A stretch of 64,000 nucleotides of DNA, taken from positions 44,619,452-44,683,451 of the forward strand of contig CM059972.1 in assembly GCA_030490835.1 (NCBI GenBank), written 5' to 3'. The notes beneath the pieces were generated by a model, which did no database searches, was not told the origin of the DNA, and worked only from the letters and a program-made list of their open reading frames with translations. A program made the translations under genes and the position numbers. Positions 11,601 through 23,764 of the stretch are shown here, piece after piece; position 1 is the first letter of the stretch, and each line of letters starts with the position of its first letter. The DNA is from Annona cherimola. Its lineage: Eukaryota > Streptophyta > Magnoliopsida > Magnoliales > Annonaceae.

Positions 11601-12631
11601 TTAGGGTCATTTTAGCATAATTTAAAATTTCAAAAAATATTCATAAAGCTGCTAAACCGTCCACATCATCCAGATGATATGCTGCTGTCCATTTTTTCCA
11701 TCTTCTCTCAACGGTCCAGATCTGCCACTTTTAATCGGAATTTTCACTTTAATTTAATGCATATTTATCCTCATTAACTTATAGTTGACTTTGGGTATTT
11801 CTTTTATTAAAAAATATTTCACAAAATGCCAATATATGGGCTGTTTGGACGTTCCTAGCTGCCACATCACCCCATGCTCCTTTAAACTGTTTAATTGAGC
11901 ATTTAATTATGAGATAATTACATGAATTTTTCCATTATTAGTAATTCATAAAATACCCTACAAATTACCTCCTTTTGACACCTCAAATTTGTCTTTATTC
12001 ATTTGATTATTTTACTCATTTTCAACATAAATGCTAATCACTTTTTGGGTTGAAAAATCAAAATTATTGATCCCAATTTCGTGCAAGAATAATTCCATCA
12101 TCATTTTCATAATCAAATCCTTCCATATCCTTGATCTCAAAATTTTAGCCGTCCATTTCAAATTTCATCGCAATCCGATCTTTCTAGCTCAAGTTTGATC
12201 ATTTTAAGTTTTGGACGGTGATGATCAATTATCATTGAAATTTCCAAAATATAATTCTTCCATGTGATTAAGCACAAAATTATGTGCTTCCCCCTAAAGT
12301 TTCACCTCAATCCGACTTAAGGGCATCAAGTTATGAATTTTCCAATATTTTCTCAACTTGGCTCAATAATTAGCCTCCTAATCACCATTAGTTACATTAT
12401 GAAATTTAATAAATTTTTCATAACATACTAATATTTATCCATCCTCATTTTTTCATTTCAATCAACTTACTCCCCATTTTCTTAAATAAATAAATTTAAA
12501 CAACCTTCATAATTACTGACTTAATTGCAACAAATCATAAAAACTGCAATTAATTCATTTATGAATATATCATTCATATATAATTCACTTAAATAAATAT
12601 ATATGATTCCTACTTTGGTTAGGGATTCACA
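8661..12631 (-). repeat. Tekay/Del 5' LTR, 3,971 bp
   Basis: Complete LTR running on the plus strand from TGTGGTGCCCC to GGGATTCACA. The terminal TGTG..CACA inverted ends match the family. The segment 10737-12631 is repeated at 676-2574. It is unusually long even for LTR elements but typical of Del/Tekay. It holds no convincing gene; the short open frames at 8992-9234, 9293-9490 and 11044-11235 are incidental. Confidence 0.9.
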
Positions 12632-13078
12632 CCTTATGATCCATGAATTGGTTGATTGAGTTGGTACAGGAAATTTAGATCCCAGACTTTGATGAGATGT
12701 ATATGAGGTAATTTGATTGATATTTTTCTACATCATTATCATTACTTGAATTGTTGAATGTGCATATTGAATAACTAGATAAAAGGAGAGGATATTTGAT
12801 AACTAGGAGTTTATATTGCAGGAGTTTTTGAACTCTTAGTGATTGAAAGCAGAAACGGCAACATGGTATACGGTATTAATCTAATGAAAAGGGATTTTTG
12901 ATTGAGATTTTGTCAAGTGCTTTGTTTCAAAGTCTTTTATTCAACATCCTCACTAGTTTTGATGATCAATTACACTTATTTTTTCTTGAAGTTCTTGAAA
13001 GGACAATTCTTGAAATTTTATGATTTGATTATTTCGTATTGGCTTGAGGACAAGCAAAGGTTCAAGTGTGGAGGTATT
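12632..13078 (+). mobile_element. Athila-B internal 3' end with polypurine tract
   Basis: Non-coding 3' region of an Athila-like element, broken on its left by the Tekay insertion. It ends with GGCTTGAGGACAAGCA and a purine-rich stretch (13061-13078, core GTGTGGAGG). This arrangement is characteristic of the region just before the 3' LTR in Athila-like elements. No coding sequence remains. Confidence 0.6.
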
Positions 13079-14406
13079 TGTATAGTCACATTTATATTAT
13101 GAATTTTGATTATTAATTGAGAAGAATTTGAGTGTTTAAGATACTTTAAATCATATTTTTATTGATTTAGCTTTACAAAGCATAAAACACTCGCGATTGA
13201 CTGATTCGTGTAAAACGGGAGGAATATATGCAATTTTGGTATACAACATGAACAAATTGACAAGCCTTGATGAAAGAGAGAGTAAATTACAAATTCAAAA
13301 CTTATATCTGAAGTAAAACTACATTTAAAGCAAGACACTATACATACCCAGTTACTGTTCACGTATGGTACTGTTCATGCACAACTATTCATGCAAGTTG
13401 CTGTTCATGCGCAACAGTTCTTGCGCGTTATTGTTCACGTGCACACTATTTGCGCATTGTTCATGTGAACTATTCACTTCTATATAAACACTTATGAGGA
13501 ATGTCTTAAGGCATCGGAGAACGTCTTAAGAGCTTGGGTTGAGGTCTCGAGAGCAAGAGAAGGCGTAGAGCACGAGGCAAAAGGAGAGGCGACGAATTGC
13601 TTGAGGCGATCGAGATACCATCGAGGCTTCCAATCAATAAGCTTTCCTTTTCTTCTTCTATTTTGATTTAGTTGTCTTGTTTGTAATGGACTTTGAATAC
13701 AATATTATTTTGTGCTTGATTTTTATTATAAACATGCTAAGCTAAACCTTTAATTTAGGGTTTAGGATGTAGCATACGTATAACTTAACAGATGTTGTGG
13801 TTTAATTTATTTATGACTGATATTGTGTGTTAATTTAATATCTTGTGATTCAATGTTTGCTTGGAGTAAAGGCCTACACTTTGGCAATGATTCTCATATA
13901 TTATGTGATGGAACCGAGAGGTAGAAGTCTAATATACGAAAATTAAGATATTAAACCCGAAAATTTAAGACCATGAGAATAGGCATAATGACCTTGAGGA
14001 ATTCCATGATCTTCCACAAAACTTAATGGATTCTAATTGACTTAATCCAATGATATTAGGCAGTTAAAAAGGTTAGGGTATGCCTTGTAAGTTTCGAGAG
14101 AAGGTACAAGGATAATATAGGGATAGTTCTCCTTTAACACATAATATCCAGATAAAGTAAACACTCCACGTATCCATTGCAGAAGACATATGTGAAATCC
14201 TAGATCCTAGGTGCTCTCAATCTTATAATTTCTAATCCTTGTTCTATATTCTACAGATTAACTTTTCTTTTTACTATTCTTTCTTCTCCTTATCTTATTT
14301 GGTTAATAAGTATTTAGATCCAACATCTTAAGTCCTGAATTCCCTATGGATCGATATTTATATACTAAAATCTACGATCCGTACACTTGCGGTGAGATTG
14401 CCAACA
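13079..14406 (+). repeat. Athila-B 3' LTR
   Basis: It begins TGTATAG beside the polypurine tract and ends GCCAACA at 14406. Its right half is the reverse complement of the LTR starts at 23765, 29242 and, partly, 27917 (shared signature GCAAGTG.ACGG). It contains a cluster of TGTTCATG-type repeats at about 13355-13475. The length is about 1.3 kb. Expected TSD partners were lost with the left side of the element. Confidence 0.65.
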
Positions 14407-17046
14407 GTAAACTCCTTAGTGAGTGTACTGGTGCTTACTCAGTCTAGCGCATTGTCACTTTCATCCTTATTTTCATTCTATATATATTCCTATAGGCTCA
14501 TTGTCATTCATAATTCTTAGTATATGATTATCTAGTCATCAAGGAAGAGCTCCTCAACCACACGCTCTCCTTGACTGCGGCCTTCCTCTATCACAAATCT
14601 TGTTGGTCATAAGGGGTGAACTTGGAAATTATCTTTCTTAAATATCCACCATCTATCTACATTTTCCGTAATTTCTTATCCTTTCTCTACTTTTTATTTC
14701 CAGTATCACCATTTCATAGTGGAAAATTACTTTTCCTTTATGAATCATCTACCTTTCAAAACATTGCTAACTAGCTATGTTTTCATAACAACACATCACA
14801 TGTTCATCCAATCTAAAATCAATATACATTGTCATATATCCTACAATTTTAGTCTATCTCTTTCATTATTTTCTATCTAAAATCAATATACTGTGCCCTT
14901 CTCAATTGAGAACTAATCATAATCATTTTAAAAATAAAATATTTTCATAAACCACCTTCAAATCATGATGTTAGGATGACCACCATTAATGAATTTTGGA
15001 AACATTTCAATAAGTCAATTTTATAAAACATTTGCAGCATTTGAGAAAATAATATTTTCAAAAATATTTCTTATTTGTTGGTAAACAAGTTTAGAATTCT
15101 GTCGATAAACTAATTTCAAAACATTCCAATTTTTGAAAAGAAAAGACTTTTCTTGTAAACATTTTTATTCCCATTTTTGGGCTTAGGTTTTTCATGAACA
15201 AAGGATAAGCAAACACATTTTCATCCATTTATAGCGGCATTATATGCCTTGTCCATACAACATCCTTATTACTCTTATGTAGAGAAGAGTTTGCATAATC
15301 GTTTGAACATCATTTAAACAAAACAGTCATCAAATCATTTTATAACATCAATTTATTGAGTTGGTCACCCTTAAATCTTTTTGAATACATCAACATAAAT
15401 ATTTTCAAAGTATTTTAATTTTCAGAGAGACTTAAAACTTTTTAACAAACTATTTTAAAGCATCTAAATAACCCATTTTAAGTCATTTAAATAAAAACTT
15501 CCTTTAGGAATAAAATTCTCAAATCTTATTTTTAAATGCTTTTGAAATAGCATTTCTAAGAGATTGCTTATCATAAAATCATATTAAAACATGTCAATAG
15601 TAAGGAGTAAAATTATACTTTCAAAAATTGAGCTTACTTCCTCTGTAAGCAATTCTAAATCATCAATATAAACATTAATACTTGAACCAAAATCACATTC
15701 TTAAAAGTTTACTTGCTTACCTTGTAAGAAATCTTAAAATCATTTTGATAAAGCAAGTTCATATCAATTCAATAATTGCCAATAAAATAACAATTTATAA
15801 ATGCTTAATAAAGCATCATTATAGAGCATTTATACTCATTTCAACATTTGGAATGAAATCAATATTTTCAAAAAGTTACTCGCTTACCTTGGCGATAAAC
15901 TCGTGCTTTTGATCTTTTTCTTGCCTTTTCCTAGACAAGTGAAAACAATCATCTTATATACACCTGTATAATGTCATATATTTGCACGCTTTGCCTTTTA
16001 TTAACTTATTCCCAACTCTTTTTATGATCTCATTTATATATATATCTCAACTTTATTCCATTTTTCCTTGGAGATGAACACTCTCATCTCTTTAGTCACA
16101 TATATTCATTTTATTTTATCCAATATCCCAATTTAGGGCATTATCTCTTTTTCTTTAATCACTTGGGATACTTACTTGAAGCTATAATCTATATTCAAGT
16201 AAGGTTTCTCAAGTTCACATCCAACTTTCTAATATTCACATATCTAAGCATCTTAATGATTATTTTCTCACTCCTTTCAAAATCCACCTCTAGTAGGTTA
16301 AACTCTCATAATCATTTATGACACTTTTTTATATCCTATTATAAGTTAAATTCCATTCCAAAAATCTAGAATTTAACTTTTATTTTAATTTATTCCTCAA
16401 TTAGTCCATATTGCTTAAATCAAACACACTGATTTTTCCAATTTTGAATTATAATCAAATAAAGGAGTTTAAATTTGAAATAAACCAAAATAAATAATTC
16501 AAGCATAAAATATTAAGTATTTATATTTATTTAGGTATTTTTACTCTGCTGGACAACAACATCAATTTTCTGACAGGTCAAATTAAATTAATTATTAGGA
16601 ATATTTATACCCTGCAAAATTTAATTTTTATTTCATTGAGTGATACTCATGATGGCTTCTATACCATATAAAATTGTTAGCTCAAAATTTCTTGTAAAAA
16701 AATTATTAAGAATTATTTGGTGCAGCTAATCCTGACAACCTTTTGACCCTGTTCAGGTTGATCTTCTCGGATTTTTAATTTGCAACCTGATTACACTTTT
16801 AAGCTTAAAATTGGTTCTTTCTTTAATCATATTATCATGAGTTCTCACACCAATTTTCATGCTAAAACTCATTTATTTACTATTTCTTTTATATTTTGAT
16901 TTTCTATTTCCTTTCTACTAGATTTTGCTCCCATATTTGCACCTAATTTCAATATATATGAAAAACCCTTAATCATTAGTTTTTAATTCTTAAAATCAAT
17001 ATATATCCTTTATTTAATCATAAAATTAACTCAAGAATTAGGGTTT
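14407..17046 (-). repeat. Degraded Tekay-type LTR, minus orientation, left part
   Basis: From about 14950 it aligns by eye with 49150-50960 of the 4.5 kb Tekay solo LTR. Shared blocks are TTGGTCA(T/C)CCTTAAAT, the GCTTGCTTACCT-like block (near 15890) and CCCTGTTCAGGTTGAT (16746-16761). The outer start, TGTGG, is missing, so the left end is truncated or too diverged. The first 500 bp (14407-14950) is of uncertain origin. No genes are seen. Confidence 0.6.
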
Positions 17047-19497
17047 TGTGAAACCCCAATCTTAGACACGTATATAAAACCCTAGGGTTGTAAACCCTAA
17101 GTAATATATTAGGGAAATATGCATTCATGAGTATGAAAATATGTGGAAATAGAGGTTAAAATAATTAATTATGAAATTTGGATGAATAGTGCACATGAAT
17201 AGTAAATGTGGGATTAAGGAATATGTTAAGTTAATCACTTTGGATTAACTTAATCATAAAAGACGAAAAAAGGAAGCTTCCCACATAAGGACAAAATAGC
17301 CACTTTTTGATTTATTTAGTATTTTCGGATTTTTAGTGGATTTTTGAGAGAAAATGAAGAAAAATTCATAACTTGCAATACGAACGTCGAATTGAGATGA
17401 AATTTTTTATGGATTGCCAAAATATGATGATGGACATGATGAATGGTCCAAGATTGATCAAAAAATATGAATTAAGGGTCAAGATGAAATGTCATTAGAA
17501 GATCAAAAAGCAATTTTGCTTTTTCATTAATTTCAAGTTTGACTTTGTTAATTTTAATTAATTAAAAAATTTAAATAATTAATGAAAAAATGCAATGGCT
17601 GCTAGAGGCTTGACTTTTGGGCCAAAATTAATCTTATCAAAAATCAACGGTTGAGATGAATTAGCTTAAAAAAATTAATTTTAATAAATAAAAAAATATA
17701 AATAAATAGGGGCTAGATAGGGGGCAGGAGCTGCTGATTAGGGTGGCTGCACAAAGCTCAAAATATTGCATGGGATTTGGAAAAAATAATTAGAATTTAA
17801 TACATTGATTTGAGGGGGTAAAATGCAAATACTTGAAAAATGCATGCCTATAAAAGGGGCCAAGGGGTGGACGTCCAAGGCACTCCAAATCCCAGCTTCA
17901 AGGAGCAAAAATCAAGCTAAAACCCTGCCCACACGTTCTAGCCAAGAGAGAAGACAGAAAGAGAAGGTTAGAGAGAGAAAGTGAGAAAGGAGGAAGGGTA
18001 TCTCCACTTCGGGTAAGTGAATTCTATCCAAAAAAATTTTAAATGTTAATTAGGTCAAAATCATGCTTAGATAATGCCTAATCATGAGAAAATAAGTATG
18101 GTTATAATGCCAAAGTGAAATTATGCCAAAACATCGAAAATTTGGAGCGAAGATAGAGCATTCGGGAAAATCATGTATAAAATGTGAAAATAATACTCCA
18201 ATATTGCTAAATAATGATTTGGGATGAATATTTATCATAATTATGATGTTGAAATAATGATATATTAATTTCATAATTTTTGGATTTAAGGATTATGCTT
18301 AAATGAAATTATAATGAATTTTAGTATATGGAGAAAATAATTTAATTGGCCAAGTTAATGATGATAAATTCAAGATTCATGAATTTTTCCATGATATACT
18401 AAACATAAGCTATGTCATGGTATTTTTTATTTTTGGAAAAAATGTCAAATTTTAGAACCCATGAACAGTAACCCACGTTGTTGTGAACAGTAACCTCGGG
18501 GGGGTGAACAGTAAACGTGAACAGTATTCATGAATAGTGATCGTGAACAGTAATTGTGATTTTGGAAAAAAATGAGATTTATTTTTATATTTTATGAGGA
18601 TATATGGATGAAATTTTTAAAGGATTTATGGATAAAAATCCATATAAATGGGTAATGACCAAGTATCTTTATAAGATTAACCTTTATGGGAATGAGGTAA
18701 TGAATGGTTATAAAGCAAGCATGGAAAGCAACTTAAGACATGGAATGGATGGATAAAATATCCATTTTCCTTGTACAGGGAAAAAGGAAGGAGAAGGTTG
18801 AGGACACCGACTAAGGAGGTAAGCAAGCAAACCCTTTTGAAAATATATTTTATTCTCAAGTATTTATGAAATATGTTTAAGGGTGGTCATTCCTATAATG
18901 TTTTGAAATGATGAATGTTTATGATTTTTTATGAAAAGTTATGTCGGCATATTGATATCATGTGATGTTCATGGACATGTGCACATGTATGATGCATAAT
19001 GAAGAGGCTTTGATGGAGGTAGAAAGCGGATCAGAGGGTCCCCCTTTACTATTGCCGAGTCGTATGGGCTGTGTACCGGCGGCGTCCTCCCATGAGGTGG
19101 AGGCAAAAGAATGTTATGTGTGAATGAATGCATTGCATTTTCATACATGGATTGAAAAGGAAAGCATGGATTTGAAATGATGTTTTTAAGGGATGGTGCA
19201 AATAATTCTCTACATGAGAATGACAAGTCACCTGGTATAAGAGGAATATAATGTCAGGGAAATCAAAAGTCATGCATGTAGGAGACCATGTAGGCATCAA
19301 GAGGACGAGAGGTCCCCCTTGATGAGGCCAAGTCAGAGAAAGCCGACGTATTGGACCATGCTATGTGAGATGTTTCCTGGGCTAGCGTACCCGCACACGA
19401 AGATCTATGTCAGGAATGGAAAGGAAGCATTTGCACATCTAATGTTTATGAAATGATTTTTATGAAAAGGTTTCTGTGCATTTGATAGTTGATCACT
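17047..19497 (+). repeat. Tekay-type LTR, plus orientation, 3'-truncated
   Basis: It starts TGTGAAACCCCAATCTTAG, identical in its first 50 bp to the complete LTR at 30444. It stays co-linear with that LTR until TTGATCACTTGG, where the final 540 bp of the LTR is missing. It lies within the opposite-facing degraded LTR (14407-17046 and 19498-20177), so it looks like an insertion that later lost its right end. The 14-bp string TTGGACACCTTATT occurs at the junction and again about 45 bp downstream. No coding sequence is present. Confidence 0.7.
17848..17857 (+). promoter_or_regulatory. Putative LTR promoter TATA box
   Basis: CTATAAAAGG lies about 800 bp into the LTR. The related LTR has TATAAATAGG at the equivalent place, and both are followed by GGACGTCCAA and then a GAGA-rich leader. 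This is the likely U3/R boundary region. Confidence 0.5.
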
Positions 19498-20177
19498 TGG
19501 ACACCTTATTAATAAAAATCTACCCAAAAATCTCTCCTTTGGACACCTTATTTGTACCACTAATTTCTTTTACAATTGCATTAATGAAACACCACTTTTT
19601 GAAGCAAAAAGTCAAAAGATTTTAACCATAAGTGTTTAAGCATTTTCCCATGGGATTTAGCTTAATTAAAGCCATCCATATGATAAGACACTTTATTTTA
19701 GCCGTTCATAAAAATTTTCATCCCAAGATGACCATCCTAGATCAAGATATGAACATTTGAAAATATCATATGGAATTTGATAGAATTAAATCATTATTAT
19801 CATAATTCAATCATGAGTAATATAATCTATACCATTCATGAGGTAGAGCAAGTCAACATGTACTTACCTTTCAAATTTCACATCAATCCGCCTTATGGGC
19901 GTTAAGTTATGAATTTTTCCAAGTAATGACCTAATTTATTCCATCATTATCATCAACTTAATCATAATTAATGTAATATTTAACCATGCCAAATCATCAT
20001 TTTCATACCTCATTTTTTCTCTTTGTACACATTAATCCACATTGGGCAAAGGTGATTAACTAAACCACCTCACTTAGTCATTTGCCCTAATCTCATTCAT
20101 CCACATAAATCATACCATTAATAACTCTTGAATACCTAGATGATATTTATGGGTCTCAAAATATTCTAGGTATCACA
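19498..20177 (-). repeat. Degraded Tekay-type LTR, minus orientation, right end
   Basis: This resembles the terminal part of the minus-oriented Tekay LTRs: the block TTTCAAATTTCA(C/T)ATCAATCCG followed by AAGTTATGAATTTT matches 2230-2290 and 51570-51615. It ends GGTATCACA at 20177. It is best read as the continuation of 14407-17046 on the other side of the inserted LTR. Confidence 0.6.
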
Positions 20178-20183
20178 GCAGGT

Positions 20184-20663
20184 AAGCTGGAAATGAATGT
20201 TGATGCAGGTTTCAAAAGAAATGGAGGATTAAGTGGAGCAGCTGTGGTAATTAGAGATTCAAAAGGGGAGATTAGTGTTGCTAAATGTTGAACAAGGAAA
20301 GGTAAAATTGCTCCATTATGGATGAAAGCTTATGCTATGATGTTGGGTATTTTTTGGATGAAGGAGCATAATTTCTCAAATGTTATCTATGAAAGTGACT
20401 CTCTTATTCTCTCTACACGGCTTGCAAATGATGAACAAGTGCTATCCACAGTTGGCCATATTATTCAAGCTATAAGTTATGCCTCTAAGGCATTCTAGTC
20501 TTGTTCTTTCACATATGTAAATCGTGTAGGTAATTCTGTTGCTCACAGTTTGGTTAAATATGCTTTAACTTAGGAAATGGGAATGTACACATGGTGGGAA
20601 AATTTTCCTCAATGTATTTTGGAGGCATCTTGCAAAGACAATCATAAATTTTTTGTTAATTGA
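20184..20663 (+). pseudogene. LINE-type RNase H-like domain remnant
   Basis: A plus-strand frame of about 160 codons reads as the C-terminal RNase H-like domain of plant non-LTR retrotransposons. It shows an NVDAGF start, GGLSGAAVVIRDSKGE, an AEA-like helix written KAYAMM, the YESDS block with its Asp, and the FTYVNRVGNSVAHSL block that normally contains the R..N..AH signature. In-frame stops occur near 20288, 20498 and 20572, so it is dead. The end (about 20664-20752) is an untranslated tail with an A-rich finish (ATAAAAAAATAG), as expected of a LINE 3' end. The RT domain upstream is absent, consistent with 5' truncation on insertion. Confidence 0.75.
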
Positions 20664-20763
20664 TTTTTTAGATTCTCTCTTCTAGCATCTTGCAAAGTGC
20701 TAGGTGGAGGGAGGTTTTTGTGAACCTTATACTTATTTATATAAAAAAATAGTAACTTTGACT

Positions 20764-21540
20764 ATTGTTGCAGTCATTCCTTCCACATTCATGCATTCCA
20801 AGAAAATAGAAGTTCCACAGCCTTAACAACATTCAAAATTCCCGAAGATGAATTCCAGCCATGCAATACCTAAATCGAAAAGAAATTACATCCAAGCTTA
20901 TACAAGCTAATCTAATGGAGATTACAGAATTTCTAAATAATGATGCCCATGTTACATCACTGGAATTACAAAAAAAGTATTTGATGGAATAGGATGAAGT
21001 GGAATAGGGATGATTTTGTTGCCAACTGGGTGAAGGAATATACGATAGTAAGAAACCAAATTCTAAAAATTAGAGATGTTGAAAATGAGAGACCTAAAAA
21101 TTTGAGAAGCAATAATTGCAGTGGCCCTATTACAATAAGAGATGTAATGAGAGATTAGACAGCTAGAGAAGTCACTTCCACAAATTAACTATTGATCCAA
21201 TTAAATTGGATTGAAGTTTGTCATCAATATGTAGCAAAAATCATTACACAAATAAAATCTGGTTTAGCAACCATCAATGTGGTATTGAGCTCATTAGAGA
21301 TGCAATTATGGAGACTATCTAATAGTTAGGATTGCAAACTTGATGAAAATCTGCTGCAGTTAGAGCCAAAATCTTTGCTAGTGAAAAACATTGTCAATCT
21401 CAGAAGAAAATCGTTACTAGAGATGTAGAAAAATGAAATCAAATGTGTTTGGCAGAAACTAGATTCGATAGCGCTGGAGATAAACCCCATAAAGTGCACA
21501 ATCATCCATCATCTTGAGCTTGAGCAACTGTAGCTACACA
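20764..21540 (+). pseudogene. Decayed unidentified coding sequence
   Basis: A plus-strand frame from about 20995 to 21530 stays open for long runs despite four stops. Its composition is protein-like (for example WNRDDFVANWVKEY, then ATINVVLSSLEMQLW, then CVWQKLDSIALEI). An upstream segment in another frame (20860-20990) reads EITSKLIQANLMEITEFL. I do not recognise the family. The charged, helix-rich character could suit a Gag- or capsid-like protein of a retroelement or pararetrovirus, but this is only a guess. Confidence 0.35.
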
Positions 21541-22440
21541 TGATTCGCTATTACCAAAACTACAATAACAACAATGATATTTGTCTGGTGTTAACCTAAA
21601 CAAATCCAAGGAGGATGCTCGCAAACAGACTAACAAGTGCATATGTCTACATATGTATTCCAAGCATATGATCTTGTTTCGTTTCACAAGCTTGGCCACA
21701 TAATGCATCTAAAACACTTGCCATAACTAGCATGGAACTAAAACTAATGATCTTAACTAAGGAAGTGGCCATGGAAACACAAAAAAAGTAAGCTCTCTAA
21801 TGTTGCCCATGAACATGACCAAGATCACTTGCAGACACATCTTCATGAGGAGACGTTAGATGTTGGTCTCAAAACCATGGCTATATCTTTTTTTTTTCCA
21901 ATTCTCTTGGGTCCCATACCGATTGATCTCCAATGCACAAAATCATGGTGGATACTCTTTCTAGTGGATCTCAAACATTCCATGCTTGAAAATGGAATGA
22001 ACCACATGTTCCAAGCCTTCCACTCCATGATTGGTTAATCATCCAACTTCATCATCCTACCCTAATCTCACACAAACTTAAGACTATCTAGCAATTGTCA
22101 TTTAAGTAATTTCCTTAGCAAGTCAAAAGCAGAAGACTCCAATGCAACAACTTTGATGTTCCCACTATCAATGATGGAAAGCACATTGTTGTGTGTGTAA
22201 TGGAAAATGCAAAATAAATAGCTTGAATTGTGCATTAAAGTTGTTTTTATCGATGATTCTCTCAAAATGAGCCTTGTCAAGCCCATCGAACAAGTTGCCG
22301 CTAAACTCTTGAAGGATGATTTTCTTGTTGTCGTAGAAAGTGTTGATGATGAAGCTTAGGATCACATTGTGCTTTGCTAGAAAGACCAAGGTCTCTCCCT
22401 TTGTTCTCTGGATCTCAGCCATTCCTTAAGAGCCTTTTTG
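21541..22440 (-). pseudogene. Unidentified decayed minus-strand coding sequence
   Basis: At 22168-22422 the minus strand is open for 84 codons from MAEIQRTKGETLVFLAKHN. A frameshift near 22190 moves into a second frame ending GNIKVVALESSAFDLLRKLL at 22098. The two pieces together give about 110 codons of helical protein-like sequence. The family is not recognised. The rest (21541-22097) has only short open frames on both strands and nothing I can identify. Confidence 0.3.
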
Positions 22441-23764
22441 TGCTAAGTTCTTTGATTCAATTAGGTTCAACTAATCACTAATAGTAAACCTGAGTTGATC
22501 TGAACCTTCTCCTGCTTTAGTTATCTTATCTTTGGCATAACAAGGAAAACTCAACTCTCCTGCTACATCATTCCTTGTAATCTCCATAACTATTTTTTAT
22601 TAATGTAGATTTTAAAATTTATCTTAACTTATATTACAATTAAGTTCTAAGACAATTTTTATAATTTCAAAAGGAGATTACATGCTCTCAAATATCACTA
22701 GGGAGATCATAGGCTCCCAAATATCAATAGGAAGACAAAGCCCCCAAATTGCATAAACTCAGATTTACTAGGATTGAAGCTAACAGAGGCGGTGCCTTTG
22801 ACCATCTGTATAGTTGCAGATGGTTGTGATCTCCATAACTAATAAGCAATTGATAAACTTTTTAAAGCCTTGGCATAGTATATGCTCTATATCTCTTCCT
22901 AGAACTTCAGTAATGCAATCTACTCTTCATTGAAGTACTATTGCCAACCTTCTCTAATTGTTATGACCCATGGCTATAAAGAATTACATTTAAAGGATTT
23001 ATGTTATTAGAAATGATTAGCTTGAGTTTTTTATAACAATGTCATTAAATCTTGGCAACGAACCTCCAGACCATGCTTTCATCACCCAAAAGAGTTGACC
23101 TAGAGGGGCTGACCAAGAGGCTAGATTAAAATTAGTGGTTAGTGAGAGAAGCCATCCAAAGGAAAAAGGACTACCATTAGGCCAGTGTCACAAAAGTAGA
23201 GTATCAGAGTATGTCGTCGTGGACATTAACCTTCAAAACAGGGTGCATTAATATGATAATGATTAAAAAATTACATTAAAAAGATTTTTAGTGTCCATCG
23301 CGATCATTTCGGGATTTTTGTAAAAAGGGTCTCCAACTGAGCAATGAACTTCAAGGTCATGATTTCAACTCATAGAAAGGGGACCTGGAGGAGTCGACTT
23401 GGATGCTAGATTGAATTTACTAGCAGGTGAATGGAGCTATCCAAGGGAAAATGTGCTAGTATTGGGTTAGTGTCATTAGAATGGGGTACGAGAATAGGTT
23501 GTCGTGGACACTAACCCTCAAAGGATGGCATATTGATATGATCCATGATTATAAAGGATTACATTAAAAGGATTTCTAGTATCAGAAATGACGTTTCTTA
23601 GCTTCTTCAAATTTTGACCAAGACGTTTCATTGATCATGAGTTTGATCAAATGAAGTTATCCCTAAATTTTCCATTATAGATGGATTGGTCTTGTTTTGC
23701 TACCATTTTTAAGAATTGAAATTTCAACAAATAAATTCAAATACTGCAATGACACAAAAATAAT
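22441..23764. other. Unclassified intergenic DNA with degenerate tandem duplication
   Basis: No gene is seen. From about 22968 to 23610 a unit of roughly 290 bp is repeated about two and a half times. The block (C/T)GTCGTGGACA(T/C)TAACC..TCAAA occurs at about 23213 and 23502. The following AAAGGATTACATTAAAAGGATTT block recurs near 22980, 23270 and 23560. The remainder is AT-rich sequence of unknown origin. Confidence 0.5.

Larger units (their letters stand above)
676..12631 (-). mobile_element. Tekay/Del-type chromovirus (Ty3/gypsy), decayed
   Basis: A near-complete LTR retrotransposon on the minus strand. The order is 5' LTR 8661-12631, tRNA primer site, leader ORF, gag, protease, RT, RNase H, integrase with chromodomain-like tail, polypurine tract, and 3' LTR ending at 2574. 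Long LTRs (about 4 kb), an initiator-Met primer site and a chromodomain-bearing integrase fit the Tekay/Del lineage. The left LTR is interrupted at 676 by a sirevirus LTR, so its outer 2.1 kb lies beyond the window and the left TSD cannot be seen. The right flank is CCTTA (12632-12636). All coding parts carry stops or frameshifts. The LTRs differ by a few percent by eye, so the insertion is neither recent nor ancient. Confidence 0.9.

Noticed and set aside
18969..19300. Minus-strand open frames repeated at 32222-32584
   Set aside because: Shared because both are Tekay-type LTR copies; frame boundaries differ and no domain is visible.
20764..21540. Endogenous pararetrovirus capsid or movement protein
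   Set aside because: Considered because of the charged helical character, but no zinc finger, protease or RT of that family is adjacent and no motif supports it. Left as unidentified.
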